Source: Deltaproteobacteria bacterium
GTDB lineage: Bacteria > Desulfobacterota > Desulfobulbia > Desulfobulbales > UBA5123
NCBI GenBank assembly: GCA_021788685.1
Contig: JAJYKH010000017.1
Span: forward strand, 1 to 17,871
Length of the DNA: 17,871 nt
Direction: 5' to 3'
In this document: piece after piece, positions 1-5,571 of the stretch
Numbering within the stretch: the stretch's first letter is position 1
Layout of the letters: each line of letters starts with the position of its first letter
Position numbers and translations under genes: made by a program
Notes under the pieces: model-generated
Database searches by the model: none
What the model saw: only the letters and a program-made list of their open reading frames with translations
What the model was told of the DNA's origin: nothing

Positions 1-381
1 AAGCAAGCCGAGCACGAGCAGCAGCCCCAGGAGAAACAGAACCCCTGCCGCCCCGGCCCGCAGCGGCGATTCATTCCGGTATGCGGCCTGGGCCAGCACG
101 TAGCCGAGGGGCGCCAGGCCCAAGGGGACCAGGAGGTAGGGGCCGGTGCCGAGCGCCAGGGCGAGGGCGGCGGTCAGCAACAGCCCCCCGGCTGCGATCA
201 AGGCGCCCTGTCGGCGGCCGTCCCTGAGCAGGTAATAGAAAACCGGGAGCGGAATCAGGCTGTGGATTCCCCCAAGTGCCCCGGGCAGAACAACGGGAAG
301 GCTGAGGACGGCCCCGGTGATCAGGACCGCCATCAGCCGGTCGCGGCTGGCCGCGAATCCAGGCCTCTGGCGTTCGTCCAT
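1..381 (-). CDS. DUF2232 (YybS-like) integral membrane protein, C-terminus cut off by the window edge
   Basis: I translated this directly from the minus strand: ATG at 381-379 opens a frame that stays open to base 1 (127 codons, no stop). After a short charged start (MDERQRPGFAASRDR) the product is a run of hydrophobic segments, at roughly residues 17-36, 40-51, 61-79, 82-99 and 109-127, with few charges between them. That is typical of a polytopic inner-membrane protein. A DUF2232/YybS-like gene directly after rpsR and before rplI is a familiar order in Geobacter-type genomes, so the family call rests on both hydrophobicity and position. The start lies 8 nt after the rpsR stop, which implies cotranscription; there is only a weak Shine-Dalgarno sequence. 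The molecular function of the family is not known to me. The 3' part of the gene is outside the window. Confidence 0.7.
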   Translation of the reverse strand, partial: MDERQRPGFAASRDRLMAVLITGAVLSLPVVLPGALGGIHSLIPLPVFYYLLRDGRRQGALIAAGGLLLTAALALALGTGPYLLVPLGLAPLGYVLAQAAYRNESPLRAGAAGVLFLLGLLLVLGLL

Positions 382-389
382 CCGTTCGC

Positions 390-626
390 TTACATCTGCG
401 GGGAGCCGGCGTATGGCAGCAGGGCGATCTGACGGGCCCGCTTGATCGCCTCGGTCAGCTCTCGCTGGTGCTTGGCGCAGGTGCCGTAGATCCGCCGGGG
501 AATGATCTTGCCCCGCTCGGTTACGAAGTTCCGCAGGTTTTTGACTTCCTTGTAATCGATGACCAAAGACCGATCGACACAGAACCGGCACACCTTGCGC
601 CGGCTGAAAACTTTCCGAGTTGCCAT
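390..626 (-). CDS. rpsR: 30S ribosomal protein S18
   Basis: The 78-residue product is a full-length S18, a small-subunit protein that sits beside S6 on the platform of the 30S subunit. The conserved block around residues 22-57 (IDYKEVKNLRNFVTERGKI, then PRRIYGTCAKHQRELTEAIK) and the ending ARQIALLPY are diagnostic. Cys13, Cys16, Cys50 and His53 are all present, so this looks like the zinc-ligand-containing form of S18 rather than the cysteine-free form. A clear ribosome binding site (TAGGAGAA) precedes the ATG. It lies 37 nt downstream of rpsF and just upstream of the DUF2232 gene in one operon. Confidence 0.97.
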   Translation of the reverse strand: MATRKVFSRRKVCRFCVDRSLVIDYKEVKNLRNFVTERGKIIPRRIYGTCAKHQRELTEAIKRARQIALLPYAGSPQM

Positions 627-663
627 GGTGTTCTCCTAGGATGTGGAAGAGAGGGGCTGACGA

Positions 664-1017
664 TTACTCTGCCGCCGCTTCGCCGGTTTCGGCTCCAGTG
701 GTTTCTTTCCTGGCCGGTGCCGCCGAGGAGGGTGCCTTCAGCTTGATCGTCATGAACTTCAGAATGCGGTCGTCGATCTTGAAAATGCGCTCCATTTCGG
801 CAACTGCGGCGGCCGTGCCGTTGAATTCCGCCAGCAGGTAGGAGCCCTGCTGCTCTTTCTTGATGGGGTAGGCCAGCTTCCGCAGACCCCACTTGTCCAC
901 CTTGAGGATGGAGCCCCCATCCCCTTCGATGATTCCCTTGGCCCGGTCGATGATGCCGCCGATTCCGTCTTCGGCGACATTGGGCCTGATGATGGCAATG
1001 GTTTCGTAGATGCGCAT
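664..1017 (-). CDS. rpsF: 30S ribosomal protein S6
   Basis: This 117-residue protein starts MRIYETIAIIRPN and has the S6 ferredoxin-like fold sequence, with IKKEQQGSYLLAEFNGTAAAVAEMER in pieces near residues 50-80 and DDRILKFMTIKL near residue 90. It binds 16S rRNA together with S18. The C-terminal tail is rich in Ala, Glu and Thr and is probably disordered, as is common in deltaproteobacterial S6. The frame is open further upstream, but the start at 1017 is preferred because AAGGAGAA sits just before it and family conservation begins there. It is the first gene of the rpsF-rpsR-DUF2232 operon; see the promoter at 1118-1146. Confidence 0.96.
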   Translation of the reverse strand: MRIYETIAIIRPNVAEDGIGGIIDRAKGIIEGDGGSILKVDKWGLRKLAYPIKKEQQGSYLLAEFNGTAAAVAEMERIFKIDDRILKFMTIKLKAPSSAAPARKETTGAETGEAAAE

Positions 1018-1117
1018 GGGATTTTCTCCTTGTGGGCTGAGTGGCCCTCGGCTGTTATCTCCTGAGGGCAAGGAGCGTTCGCCCGCCACGGCGGCTGGCG
1101 ATGAAGACAAACGCCAT

Positions 1118-1146
1118 GGATAACACAGGCTGATCGCCGGTGTCAA
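1118..1146 (-). promoter_or_regulatory. Candidate sigma70 promoter for rpsF-rpsR
   Basis: On the minus strand there is a perfect -35 box TTGACA (1146-1141). It is followed by TTATCC after 17 nt (1123-1118), or by the better matching TGTTAT after 15 nt (1125-1120). The -35 box overlaps the stop codon of mazG (1145-1143). It lies about 100 nt upstream of the rpsF start. The -35 is convincing; the -10 is imperfect. Confidence 0.5.
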
Positions 1147-1874
1147 TCCTTTTCTGCTTGTGTGGCGCGGCGTTGAGAGGAGGCGGCGTCCTCCGCCGCG
1201 AGTTGGCCGACCACTTGGTCAGTGGCTGCCTGCAGGGCCTCCTCGGCATTGATTCCGGCCAGGCGGCAAACTTCGACCGCTGCCAGGAGCAAGTCGCCTA
1301 GCGCGGCGGCCGCCTTTTCCTGGTGCGCCACCATTTTCGGGATGCTTGCGGCATCTTGTTCCAGTCTGCGCAACGAGGCGTCGAGTGTCAACCGGCTGCA
1401 GCCGGCCTTGGCCGCCCGTTCGGCCACCCGCTGGGCGCGGCGGAGAGCGGGCAGGCTCCGGGGCACCGAGGCCAGGGGGCTTTTCCCCCGCCCACCCTTT
1501 TCGGCGGCCTTGATTTCCTGCCAGCGACGCCGCAGATCCTCATCGCTGCCCGGCTCGATCCCCCCGAAGACATGGGGATGGCGCCGAACCATCTTGGCGG
1601 AGATCGTCGCGATGACCTGGTCCATTCCGAACAGGCCCTGTTCCTCATAGAGCCGGGCGAGGAACACCAGCTGAAACAGGAGATCGCCGAGCTCTTCGCA
1701 GATATGGGCGGAGTCGTCCCCGTCGATGGCCTCCAGCAGCTCGTGGGCCTCTTCGATTACATACGATTTGAACGTCTGCGGGGTCTGTTTCCGGTCCCAG
1801 GGGCAGCCGTCGGGAGCGCGCAAACGGGCGACGATCTCCAGCAGCTCGCTCAATTTCTTGTCGGTCTGTTCCAT
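1143..1874 (-). CDS. mazG: Nucleoside triphosphate pyrophosphohydrolase MazG
   Basis: The product is 243 residues, close to the usual length of two-domain MazG proteins. These hydrolyse (d)NTPs to the monophosphate plus pyrophosphate as house-cleaning enzymes. The N-terminal signature is clear: LRAPDGCPWDRKQTPQTF near residues 18-35, then the metal-binding helices with Glu41, Glu42, Glu45 and Glu61...Asp64 (IEEAHELLEAI and CEELGDLLFQLVF), then RRHPHVFG. A second, weaker MazG-like half follows near residues 180-230 (GDLLLAAVEVCRLAGINAEEAL). The frame is open upstream to 2066 but those residues are low-complexity and unlike the family, so ATG 1874, preceded by GAGGTGG, was chosen. It reads in the same direction as rpsF but the latter probably has its own promoter. 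Confidence 0.93.
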   Translation of the reverse strand: MEQTDKKLSELLEIVARLRAPDGCPWDRKQTPQTFKSYVIEEAHELLEAIDGDDSAHICEELGDLLFQLVFLARLYEEQGLFGMDQVIATISAKMVRRHPHVFGGIEPGSDEDLRRRWQEIKAAEKGGRGKSPLASVPRSLPALRRAQRVAERAAKAGCSRLTLDASLRRLEQDAASIPKMVAHQEKAAAALGDLLLAAVEVCRLAGINAEEALQAATDQVVGQLAAEDAASSQRRATQAEKD

Positions 1875-1893
1875 CCATCCACCTCGCGGCGCA

Positions 1894-1923
1894 GGCCGCC
1901 TGTGAAAATTGATGATCGCGCAC
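1894..1923 (-). repeat. Dispersed intergenic repeat, copy A
   Basis: The minus strand reads GTGCGCGATCATCAATTTTC followed by ACAGGCGGCC. It matches copies B (2964-2982), C (14752-14776), D (16869-16896) and E (17144-17157) in the core TGCGNGATCAYC. It lies 20 nt upstream of the mazG start, in the leader. A GC-rich, self-complementary stretch (CCGGACCCCGG) precedes it, as in the other copies. The repeat family is unnamed by me. Confidence 0.5.
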
Positions 1924-2197
1924 CCCCCCCCGGGGTCCGGCGATCGGGAACGAGGAGCCAACATGGTGCACAGCGCGGGCCGCCGGCGGAGCGGTTTTTG
2001 CGAGGCCGACAAAATCCCTTCAGGAGGGGGCCGTCCCGGCCGATGAAGAGAAAAAAGCCAGGGCAATGATCCGCCTGCGCGGTTGAAATCTCCCGGAGCC
2101 CATCCCGGCTCCTTATAACAACCGTTTTGAGTTTTGCCTAGAGCGGGAGCGTGGCGCCTCGCATCCCGGCAGGGGGCGGAGGCCAGCCAAAAGAGGC

Positions 2198-2226
2198 TTG
2201 CAAGACAGGTAGTGAATTCTTATACT
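2198..2226 (+). promoter_or_regulatory. Sigma70-type promoter upstream of the AP2-like gene
   Basis: TTGCAA (2198-2203), a 17-nt spacer, then TATACT (2221-2226). Both boxes match 5 of 6 consensus positions at ideal spacing in an A/T-rich pocket. Transcription would start near 2233, leaving about 200 nt of untranslated leader before the ATG at 2432. Confidence 0.6.
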
Positions 2227-2431
2227 ATCATCCTTTTTCGTTTCCGGGGGATTGAAGGCACCTCTTCGGGTGTCAAATCGGGCACTTGCAGGTAAATGCG
2301 TCATGGGATGCCGTTGCGCCATCCCGAAACGGCCGAACCTAACCCATTCTAAGACCATGATATCTTTCTTTTTCGTGTGAGGAACGTCTGGTCGGAGGCC
2401 AAAGAGCGGGCAAACGGGGAGAGAGGGGGAG

Positions 2432-2860
2432 ATGGGCAAGAAGCTTTTGTTAGAGAAGCACAAGGACATCGCACGCATCGATCAGGAAGAAAAAAGAACC
2501 CACGGCTGGTACGTCCGGGTCCGCTATTTTGGCAAGACCCATTCCAAATTTTTTTCAGACGGCAAATGCGGCGGGCGCTATTCCAGCCTGCTCTCGGCCC
2601 TCGCCTGGCGGGACGAAACAGAGGCGAAGCTCGGCAAGCGGCGGACCGACAAGCACATCGTCACGGTGAGCAACACCAGGACCGGGGTGGTGGGGGTCCG
2701 GCTGAACGATAAGCTGAACCGTTACGAAATCAGCTGGGTGGATGCCCTAGGCAAGCAGGGCAAGACCTCGGTATCGATCACAAGGCACGGCAGGGAAAAG
2801 GCATTCGAGATGGCCTGCGCCATCAGGAGCTTCAAAGAAGCGGAGCGCCTCGCCAACTGA
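2432..2860 (+). CDS. Small AP2-like DNA-binding domain protein
   Basis: The 142-residue basic protein consists of two similar halves. Residues about 24-70 (GWYVRVRYFGKTHSKFFSD, then SALAWRDETEAKLGK) and about 80-140 (NTRTGVVGVRLNDKLNRYE, ISWVDALGKQGKTSVSI, GREKAFEMACAIRS) each show the pattern of an AP2 domain: a G-V-x-V strand, an aromatic/basic strand, a third strand, then an amphipathic helix. AP2 domains bind DNA and in bacteria are found in homing endonucleases and in stand-alone small proteins. No nuclease (HNH) motif is visible, so this is a plain double-AP2-like protein. The start is ATG after GGGAGAGAGGGGGAG. No cysteines suited to metal binding and no membrane segment are seen. Its role is unknown; DNA binding is an inference from the fold pattern. 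Confidence 0.6.
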   Translation: MGKKLLLEKHKDIARIDQEEKRTHGWYVRVRYFGKTHSKFFSDGKCGGRYSSLLSALAWRDETEAKLGKRRTDKHIVTVSNTRTGVVGVRLNDKLNRYEISWVDALGKQGKTSVSITRHGREKAFEMACAIRSFKEAERLAN

Positions 2861-2942
2861 GGCCCACTCTTTCTCCCTCCCGGAGTTTGTCGGTTTCGCC
2901 AAAAGCCGCTCCGCCGGCGGGGTACGTTGTTATTCATTCCCG

Positions 2943-2961
2943 CCTCCCCAAGGTTGGGAGG
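2943..2961. terminator. Hairpin between the convergent AP2-like and HAD genes
   Basis: CCTCCC (2943-2948), loop CAAGGTT, GGGAGG (2956-2961). It lies between the two convergent stop codons, so a termination role is reasonable, but there is no U-run on either side. It directly precedes repeat copy B and may instead be part of that element. Confidence 0.3.
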
Positions 2962-2963
2962 GA

Positions 2964-2982
2964 GTGCGAGATCATCAAGATT
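2964..2982 (+). repeat. Dispersed intergenic repeat, copy B
   Basis: GTGCGAGATCATCAAGATT in the gap between the AP2-like gene and the HAD gene. It is nearly identical to the reverse complement of copy C at 14758-14776 (one difference in 19). A hairpin sits immediately 5' of it, as is also the case for copy C. Confidence 0.55.
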
Positions 2983-3009
2983 GCCCCCATCGGCTCCTGG
3001 TCAGTGCTT

Positions 3010-3705
3010 TCATCGGGAGCGGGGCGGCGCCCCTTTCCCTTCTTTTTTCCCCTCAAAGAAAACAGCGAGGTCCCGCGGGTGGGCCACCACTGCCCGGGCG
3101 CCGCTGGTCCGCAATTCCTCTTCCGTGCGGAAACCCCAGAGTGCCCCCACCGGGTGCATGCCGGCCCCGGTGGCGGTCTGCATGTCGGTATTGGTGTCGC
3201 CCAGATAGAGGATTTCGCCCGGGGACAGCCGCAATTCCGCGGCCAGGCGAAGGGCGGCGGTCGGGTCCGGCTTTTTGGGCACGTCCGGCCTGGCGCCGGC
3301 CACCGCATCGAACCGCCACGACGGCAGCAGCCTGGCCACCGTCAGCTCCGTCAGCTCCTGCTTTTTGTTCGAGAGGATGGTCATTCTGATCCTCCGGTCG
3401 GATAGGATATCGAGCAGCTCCGGTATGCCGGGGTAGGGCCGGGTGTGCTCGTTCCACCGTCGGCTGTATTCAGCGAGGAAGGCGGCCACACAACGGGCCA
3501 CGGTCGCCTCGTCCCGGCTAGCGGGCGGCAGGGCCCGGCGGGCCAGGACCTCGGAGCCTTCCCCCACCATGGTGCGATAACCATCCACCGGATGGGGGGC
3601 GAAGCCCAGGCCGCGAAGGGCGGCATTCATGGAATTCGCCAGATCGAGCAGGGTGTCGAGCAGGGTGCCGTCCAGGTCGAAGATGACGCCGCGAAACCGA
3701 GACAT
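3010..3705 (-). CDS. HAD-superfamily phosphatase, phosphoglycolate phosphatase-like
   Basis: The 231-residue protein has all haloacid dehalogenase motifs. Motif I is FDLDGTLLDT, with Asp10 as predicted nucleophile and Asp12 as acid/base. An alpha-helical cap follows (residues ~18-85), then motif II ILSNKK, the motif III lysine in KKPDPTAAL, and motif IV YLGDTNTDMQTA. The closest family is Gph/PGP type enzymes that dephosphorylate 2-phosphoglycolate or similar small phosphates, but the exact substrate cannot be read from sequence. The frame extends upstream through the response regulator region; ATG 3705 is chosen because motif I begins right there. The gap to the response regulator is 11 nt, so the two are cotranscribed. 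The C-terminal tail (EGKKEGKGAPPRSR) is basic. Confidence 0.87.
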   Translation of the reverse strand: MSRFRGVIFDLDGTLLDTLLDLANSMNAALRGLGFAPHPVDGYRTMVGEGSEVLARRALPPASRDEATVARCVAAFLAEYSRRWNEHTRPYPGIPELLDILSDRRIRMTILSNKKQELTELTVARLLPSWRFDAVAGARPDVPKKPDPTAALRLAAELRLSPGEILYLGDTNTDMQTATGAGMHPVGALWGFRTEEELRTSGARAVVAHPRDLAVFFEGKKEGKGAPPRSR

Positions 3706-3716
3706 GGGGCGGAGGG

Positions 3717-4187
3717 TCAGGAGGGGGGCACGGCGGCCTTGCCCAAGGCCGTCTCGATGATCCGCCGGCCGGCGGTGATCCGGGCGCGCAGCAGCGACGG
3801 CTTGGCAGGCTTGGGCAGGTAGTCGTCGGCGCCGCCTTCGAGCGCCTGCACCTGCTCTTCGACGCTGTTGCGGGCGCTGAAAATGATGGCGTACACGTAA
3901 GGACCGGCCGGCCGGACCCGCAGCCGCTGGCAAATCTGAAGCCCGTTCAGCCCGGGCAGGTTCCAGTCGAGAACGGCCAGGCGGATCTCCCGATCTTCCT
4001 CCAGAAGCCGCCAAGCATCGTCGCCGGTGGCCGCCTCGACCGGCTGGTAGCCCCACTGGCTGAGGAAGTTGGCCAGCCCCTTGCGGACCACCGGGTTGTC
4101 CTCGGCGGCGAGGACTTTCAGCCGCTTGCCACCCCCGGCTTCACGTCCCGGCGCGGGGCGGCTTTCTTTCCCTGCGGATTCGCTCAT
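3717..4187 (-). CDS. Single-domain response regulator (CheY/REC-like)
   Basis: The 156-residue protein is one receiver domain with a short polar N-terminal extension and a short C-terminal helix. Acidic residues Glu29/Asp30 (LAAEDNP), the phosphoacceptor Asp74 (VLDWNLPGLNG), a Ser/Thr switch in FSARNS and the lysine in DDYLPKPAKP are all present. There is no output domain, so it probably signals by protein contact. The sequence after the first acidic residues has a non-canonical Ala before Glu, which is tolerated in the family. The start at 4187 is likely; an in-frame ATG at 4301 exists but lacks a ribosome binding site and adds residues unlike a REC domain. It is followed by the HAD gene; the pairing does not suggest a specific pathway. 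Confidence 0.85.
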   Translation of the reverse strand: MSESAGKESRPAPGREAGGGKRLKVLAAEDNPVVRKGLANFLSQWGYQPVEAATGDDAWRLLEEDREIRLAVLDWNLPGLNGLQICQRLRVRPAGPYVYAIIFSARNSVEEQVQALEGGADDYLPKPAKPSLLRARITAGRRIIETALGKAAVPPS

Positions 4188-4512
4188 TTTCTTTTCACTT
4201 GCCTCGCGTTCTGTGATACCCTTTCCCAGGCGTCCGGTTGCGAGAAGCTTGTAAAGGTTCGCCGGGGACGGTCTTCGTGGCCTGCATGTTTCTGCTACCA
4301 TTTTTTGTTTTTTATTTCAACAACAAGAGGCGGATACGGGCTCGTTTTTTCCCCTTGACTCTCCCCGTTAATGGCACTATGATCCCGGGTTTTAGTGGGG
4401 GGAAAGCATCATGCCGATCCCCCCGACAGCAGGAGAGATTTGCATTGCGTGAATTTCCAGCAAACGGAATTTTCGTATCCACCATCAACTTCGCGTAAAG
4501 GAGGAACCATTC
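4188..4512. other. Divergent intergenic region, response regulator / ppaC
   Basis: This stretch carries the ppaC promoter (4355-4383) and the ppaC ribosome binding site AAAGGAGGA just before 4513. An A/T-rich block near 4298-4325 lies in the middle and could hold the promoter of the response-regulator/HAD pair, but no good -35/-10 pair was found. A plus-strand open frame at 4238-4498 has no family resemblance and overlaps the promoter, so it is not a gene. Confidence 0.6.
4355..4383 (+). promoter_or_regulatory. Sigma70-type promoter for ppaC
   Basis: TTGACT (4355-4360), a 17-nt spacer, TATGAT (4378-4383); each box matches 5 of 6 consensus positions. The leader to the ppaC start would be about 123 nt. 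Confidence 0.7.
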
Positions 4513-5439
4513 ATGTCTGTTTATGTTGTCGGCCATTCCAGCCCTGACACCGATTCCGTGGCCAGCGCCATCGCCTTTGCCAACTACCTGAAGGCAACCG
4601 GCACCGATGCCACCCCCGTAGTCCAGGCGACCAGCCTGAACCCCGAATCCAAGCTGGTCCTCGACAAGTTCGGGCTGGCCCAGCCCGAGGCGCTGACCGA
4701 TGCCGGCGGCAAGAAGATGGCCCTTGTCGACTTCAGCGACATCGCCCAGGCACCTGCCAACATCGGCAAAGCCGAGGTCGTGGCCATCGTGGACCACCAC
4801 AAGATCGGCGACATCACTACCGGCAGCCCCATCTTCTTCTATGCCAAGCCGGTCGGCTGCACCTGCACCGTGCTCTATGAAATGTACAAAAATAATAACG
4901 TCGCGCTGCCGAAGAACGTCGCCGGTGCCATGCTGTGCGCTATCCTGAGCGATACCGTCAACTTCAAGTCGCCGACCTGCACCCCCGAGGACAAGGCTGC
5001 CGTGGCCGCCCTGACCAAGATCGCTGGCGTGAGCGATACCAATGGGCTGTTCATGGAGATGCTCAAGGCCAAGTCCTCCATTGACGGCGTGCCGATCAAG
5101 GACCTCATCTTCCGCGACTATAAAGATTTCGACATGGGCGGCAAGAAGATCGGCATCTGCCAGCTGGAGCTCGCCACCCTCGACCAGGTCGCCGCCATCC
5201 GGGCCGATCTGGCGAAGGGCCTCCAGGCCGTCAAGGCCGAGGGGAAACGCCACTCCGTGATCATGATGCTCACCGACGTGGTCAAGGAAGGCTCCGAGCT
5301 GCTGGTGTTCTCCGACGAGCCCGCCATCATCGAAAAGGCTTTTAACGGCAAGCTCAGCAACGGCACCATGTGGGTGAACGGCATGATGAGCCGCAAGAAG
5401 CAGACCGTGCCCCCGCTGCAGAAGGCCTTCGGCGCCTGA
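4513..5439 (+). CDS. ppaC: Manganese-dependent inorganic pyrophosphatase (family II, DHH)
   Basis: The 308-residue enzyme hydrolyses pyrophosphate to two phosphates in the cytoplasm, driving biosynthetic reactions. The length is normal for the family. The DHH domain shows GHSSPDTDS (His8, Asp12, Asp14), VDFSD (Asp73) and IVDHHK (Asp94, His95, His96), plus ILSDTVNFKSPTCT near residue 145. The C-terminal DHHA2 domain ends with the substrate-binding SRKKQ motif (residues 293-297). It has an ideal ribosome binding site (AAAGGAGGA), its own promoter at 4355-4383 and a strong terminator, so it is a single-gene transcript. No regulatory CBS domains are inserted. Confidence 0.97.
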   Translation: MSVYVVGHSSPDTDSVASAIAFANYLKATGTDATPVVQATSLNPESKLVLDKFGLAQPEALTDAGGKKMALVDFSDIAQAPANIGKAEVVAIVDHHKIGDITTGSPIFFYAKPVGCTCTVLYEMYKNNNVALPKNVAGAMLCAILSDTVNFKSPTCTPEDKAAVAALTKIAGVSDTNGLFMEMLKAKSSIDGVPIKDLIFRDYKDFDMGGKKIGICQLELATLDQVAAIRADLAKGLQAVKAEGKRHSVIMMLTDVVKEGSELLVFSDEPAIIEKAFNGKLSNGTMWVNGMMSRKKQTVPPLQKAFGA

Positions 5440-5442
5440 TTT

Positions 5443-5459
5443 TTCCGACTCGGTCGGAA
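5443..5459. terminator. First of three hairpins after ppaC
   Basis: TTCCGAC (5443-5449), loop TCG, GTCGGAA (5453-5459): a perfect 7-bp inverted repeat four bases after the ppaC stop and directly before the main terminator. On its own it lacks a long U-run. Confidence 0.45.
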
Positions 5460-5460
5460 T

Positions 5461-5496
5461 AAAAAAGCCCTGGCGGATTCCGCCGGGGCTTTTTTT
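5461..5496. terminator. Strong bidirectional Rho-independent terminator
   Basis: A 16-bp stem (5461-5476 with 5480-5495, one G-U pair) closes a 3-nt loop. It is flanked by six A on one side and seven T on the other, so it can work in both directions. It separates ppaC (plus) from the selenoprotein gene (minus). Confidence 0.92.
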
Positions 5497-5541
5497 ATAG
5501 GACCTAATGGGACTAATACGGCCTATAGGTCCTATTTTTTT
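5497..5541. repeat. Third hairpin, GGACCTA-type inverted repeat with U-run
   Basis: ATAGGACCTA (5497-5506) pairs perfectly with TAGGTCCTAT (5526-5535) across a 19-nt loop, followed by T to 5541. The loop repeats related words (GGGACTAAT, then GGCCTATAGG), so the segment looks like a reiterated GGACCTA/GGGACTA motif rather than a simple terminator. It could serve as a backup terminator on the plus strand. Confidence 0.5.
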
Positions 5542-5571
5542 CCTGCTTCACCTTCCATCGTTGGCTTGAAC

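Larger units (their letters stand above)
1875..2431. other. Intergenic region between divergent mazG and the AP2-like gene
   Basis: There is no convincing gene here: open frames in it have no recognisable family, no ribosome binding site and look like extensions or shadows. It holds a copy of the dispersed repeat next to mazG (1894-1923), a good plus-strand promoter (2198-2226), and a roughly 200-nt leader for the gene at 2432. Within that leader, two hairpins are visible near 2256-2273 (GGCACC/GGTGTC arms, one G-U pair) and near 2305-2325 (GGGATG/CATCCC arms). No promoter for mazG could be assigned with confidence. Confidence 0.6.

Noticed and set aside
2407..2420. A c-di-GMP (GEMM) riboswitch because of GGGCAAACGGGG in the AP2-like leader
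   Set aside because: The rest of the consensus (CACGCACAGG, the GNRA-type loop and the second stem) is missing.
2113..2478. A minus-strand gene between mazG and the AP2-like gene
   Set aside because: It runs across the AP2-like promoter and start, and its product shows no domain or codon pattern suggesting selection.
4238..4498. A plus-strand small gene upstream of ppaC
   Set aside because: It overlaps the ppaC promoter, has no ribosome binding site and no family resemblance.
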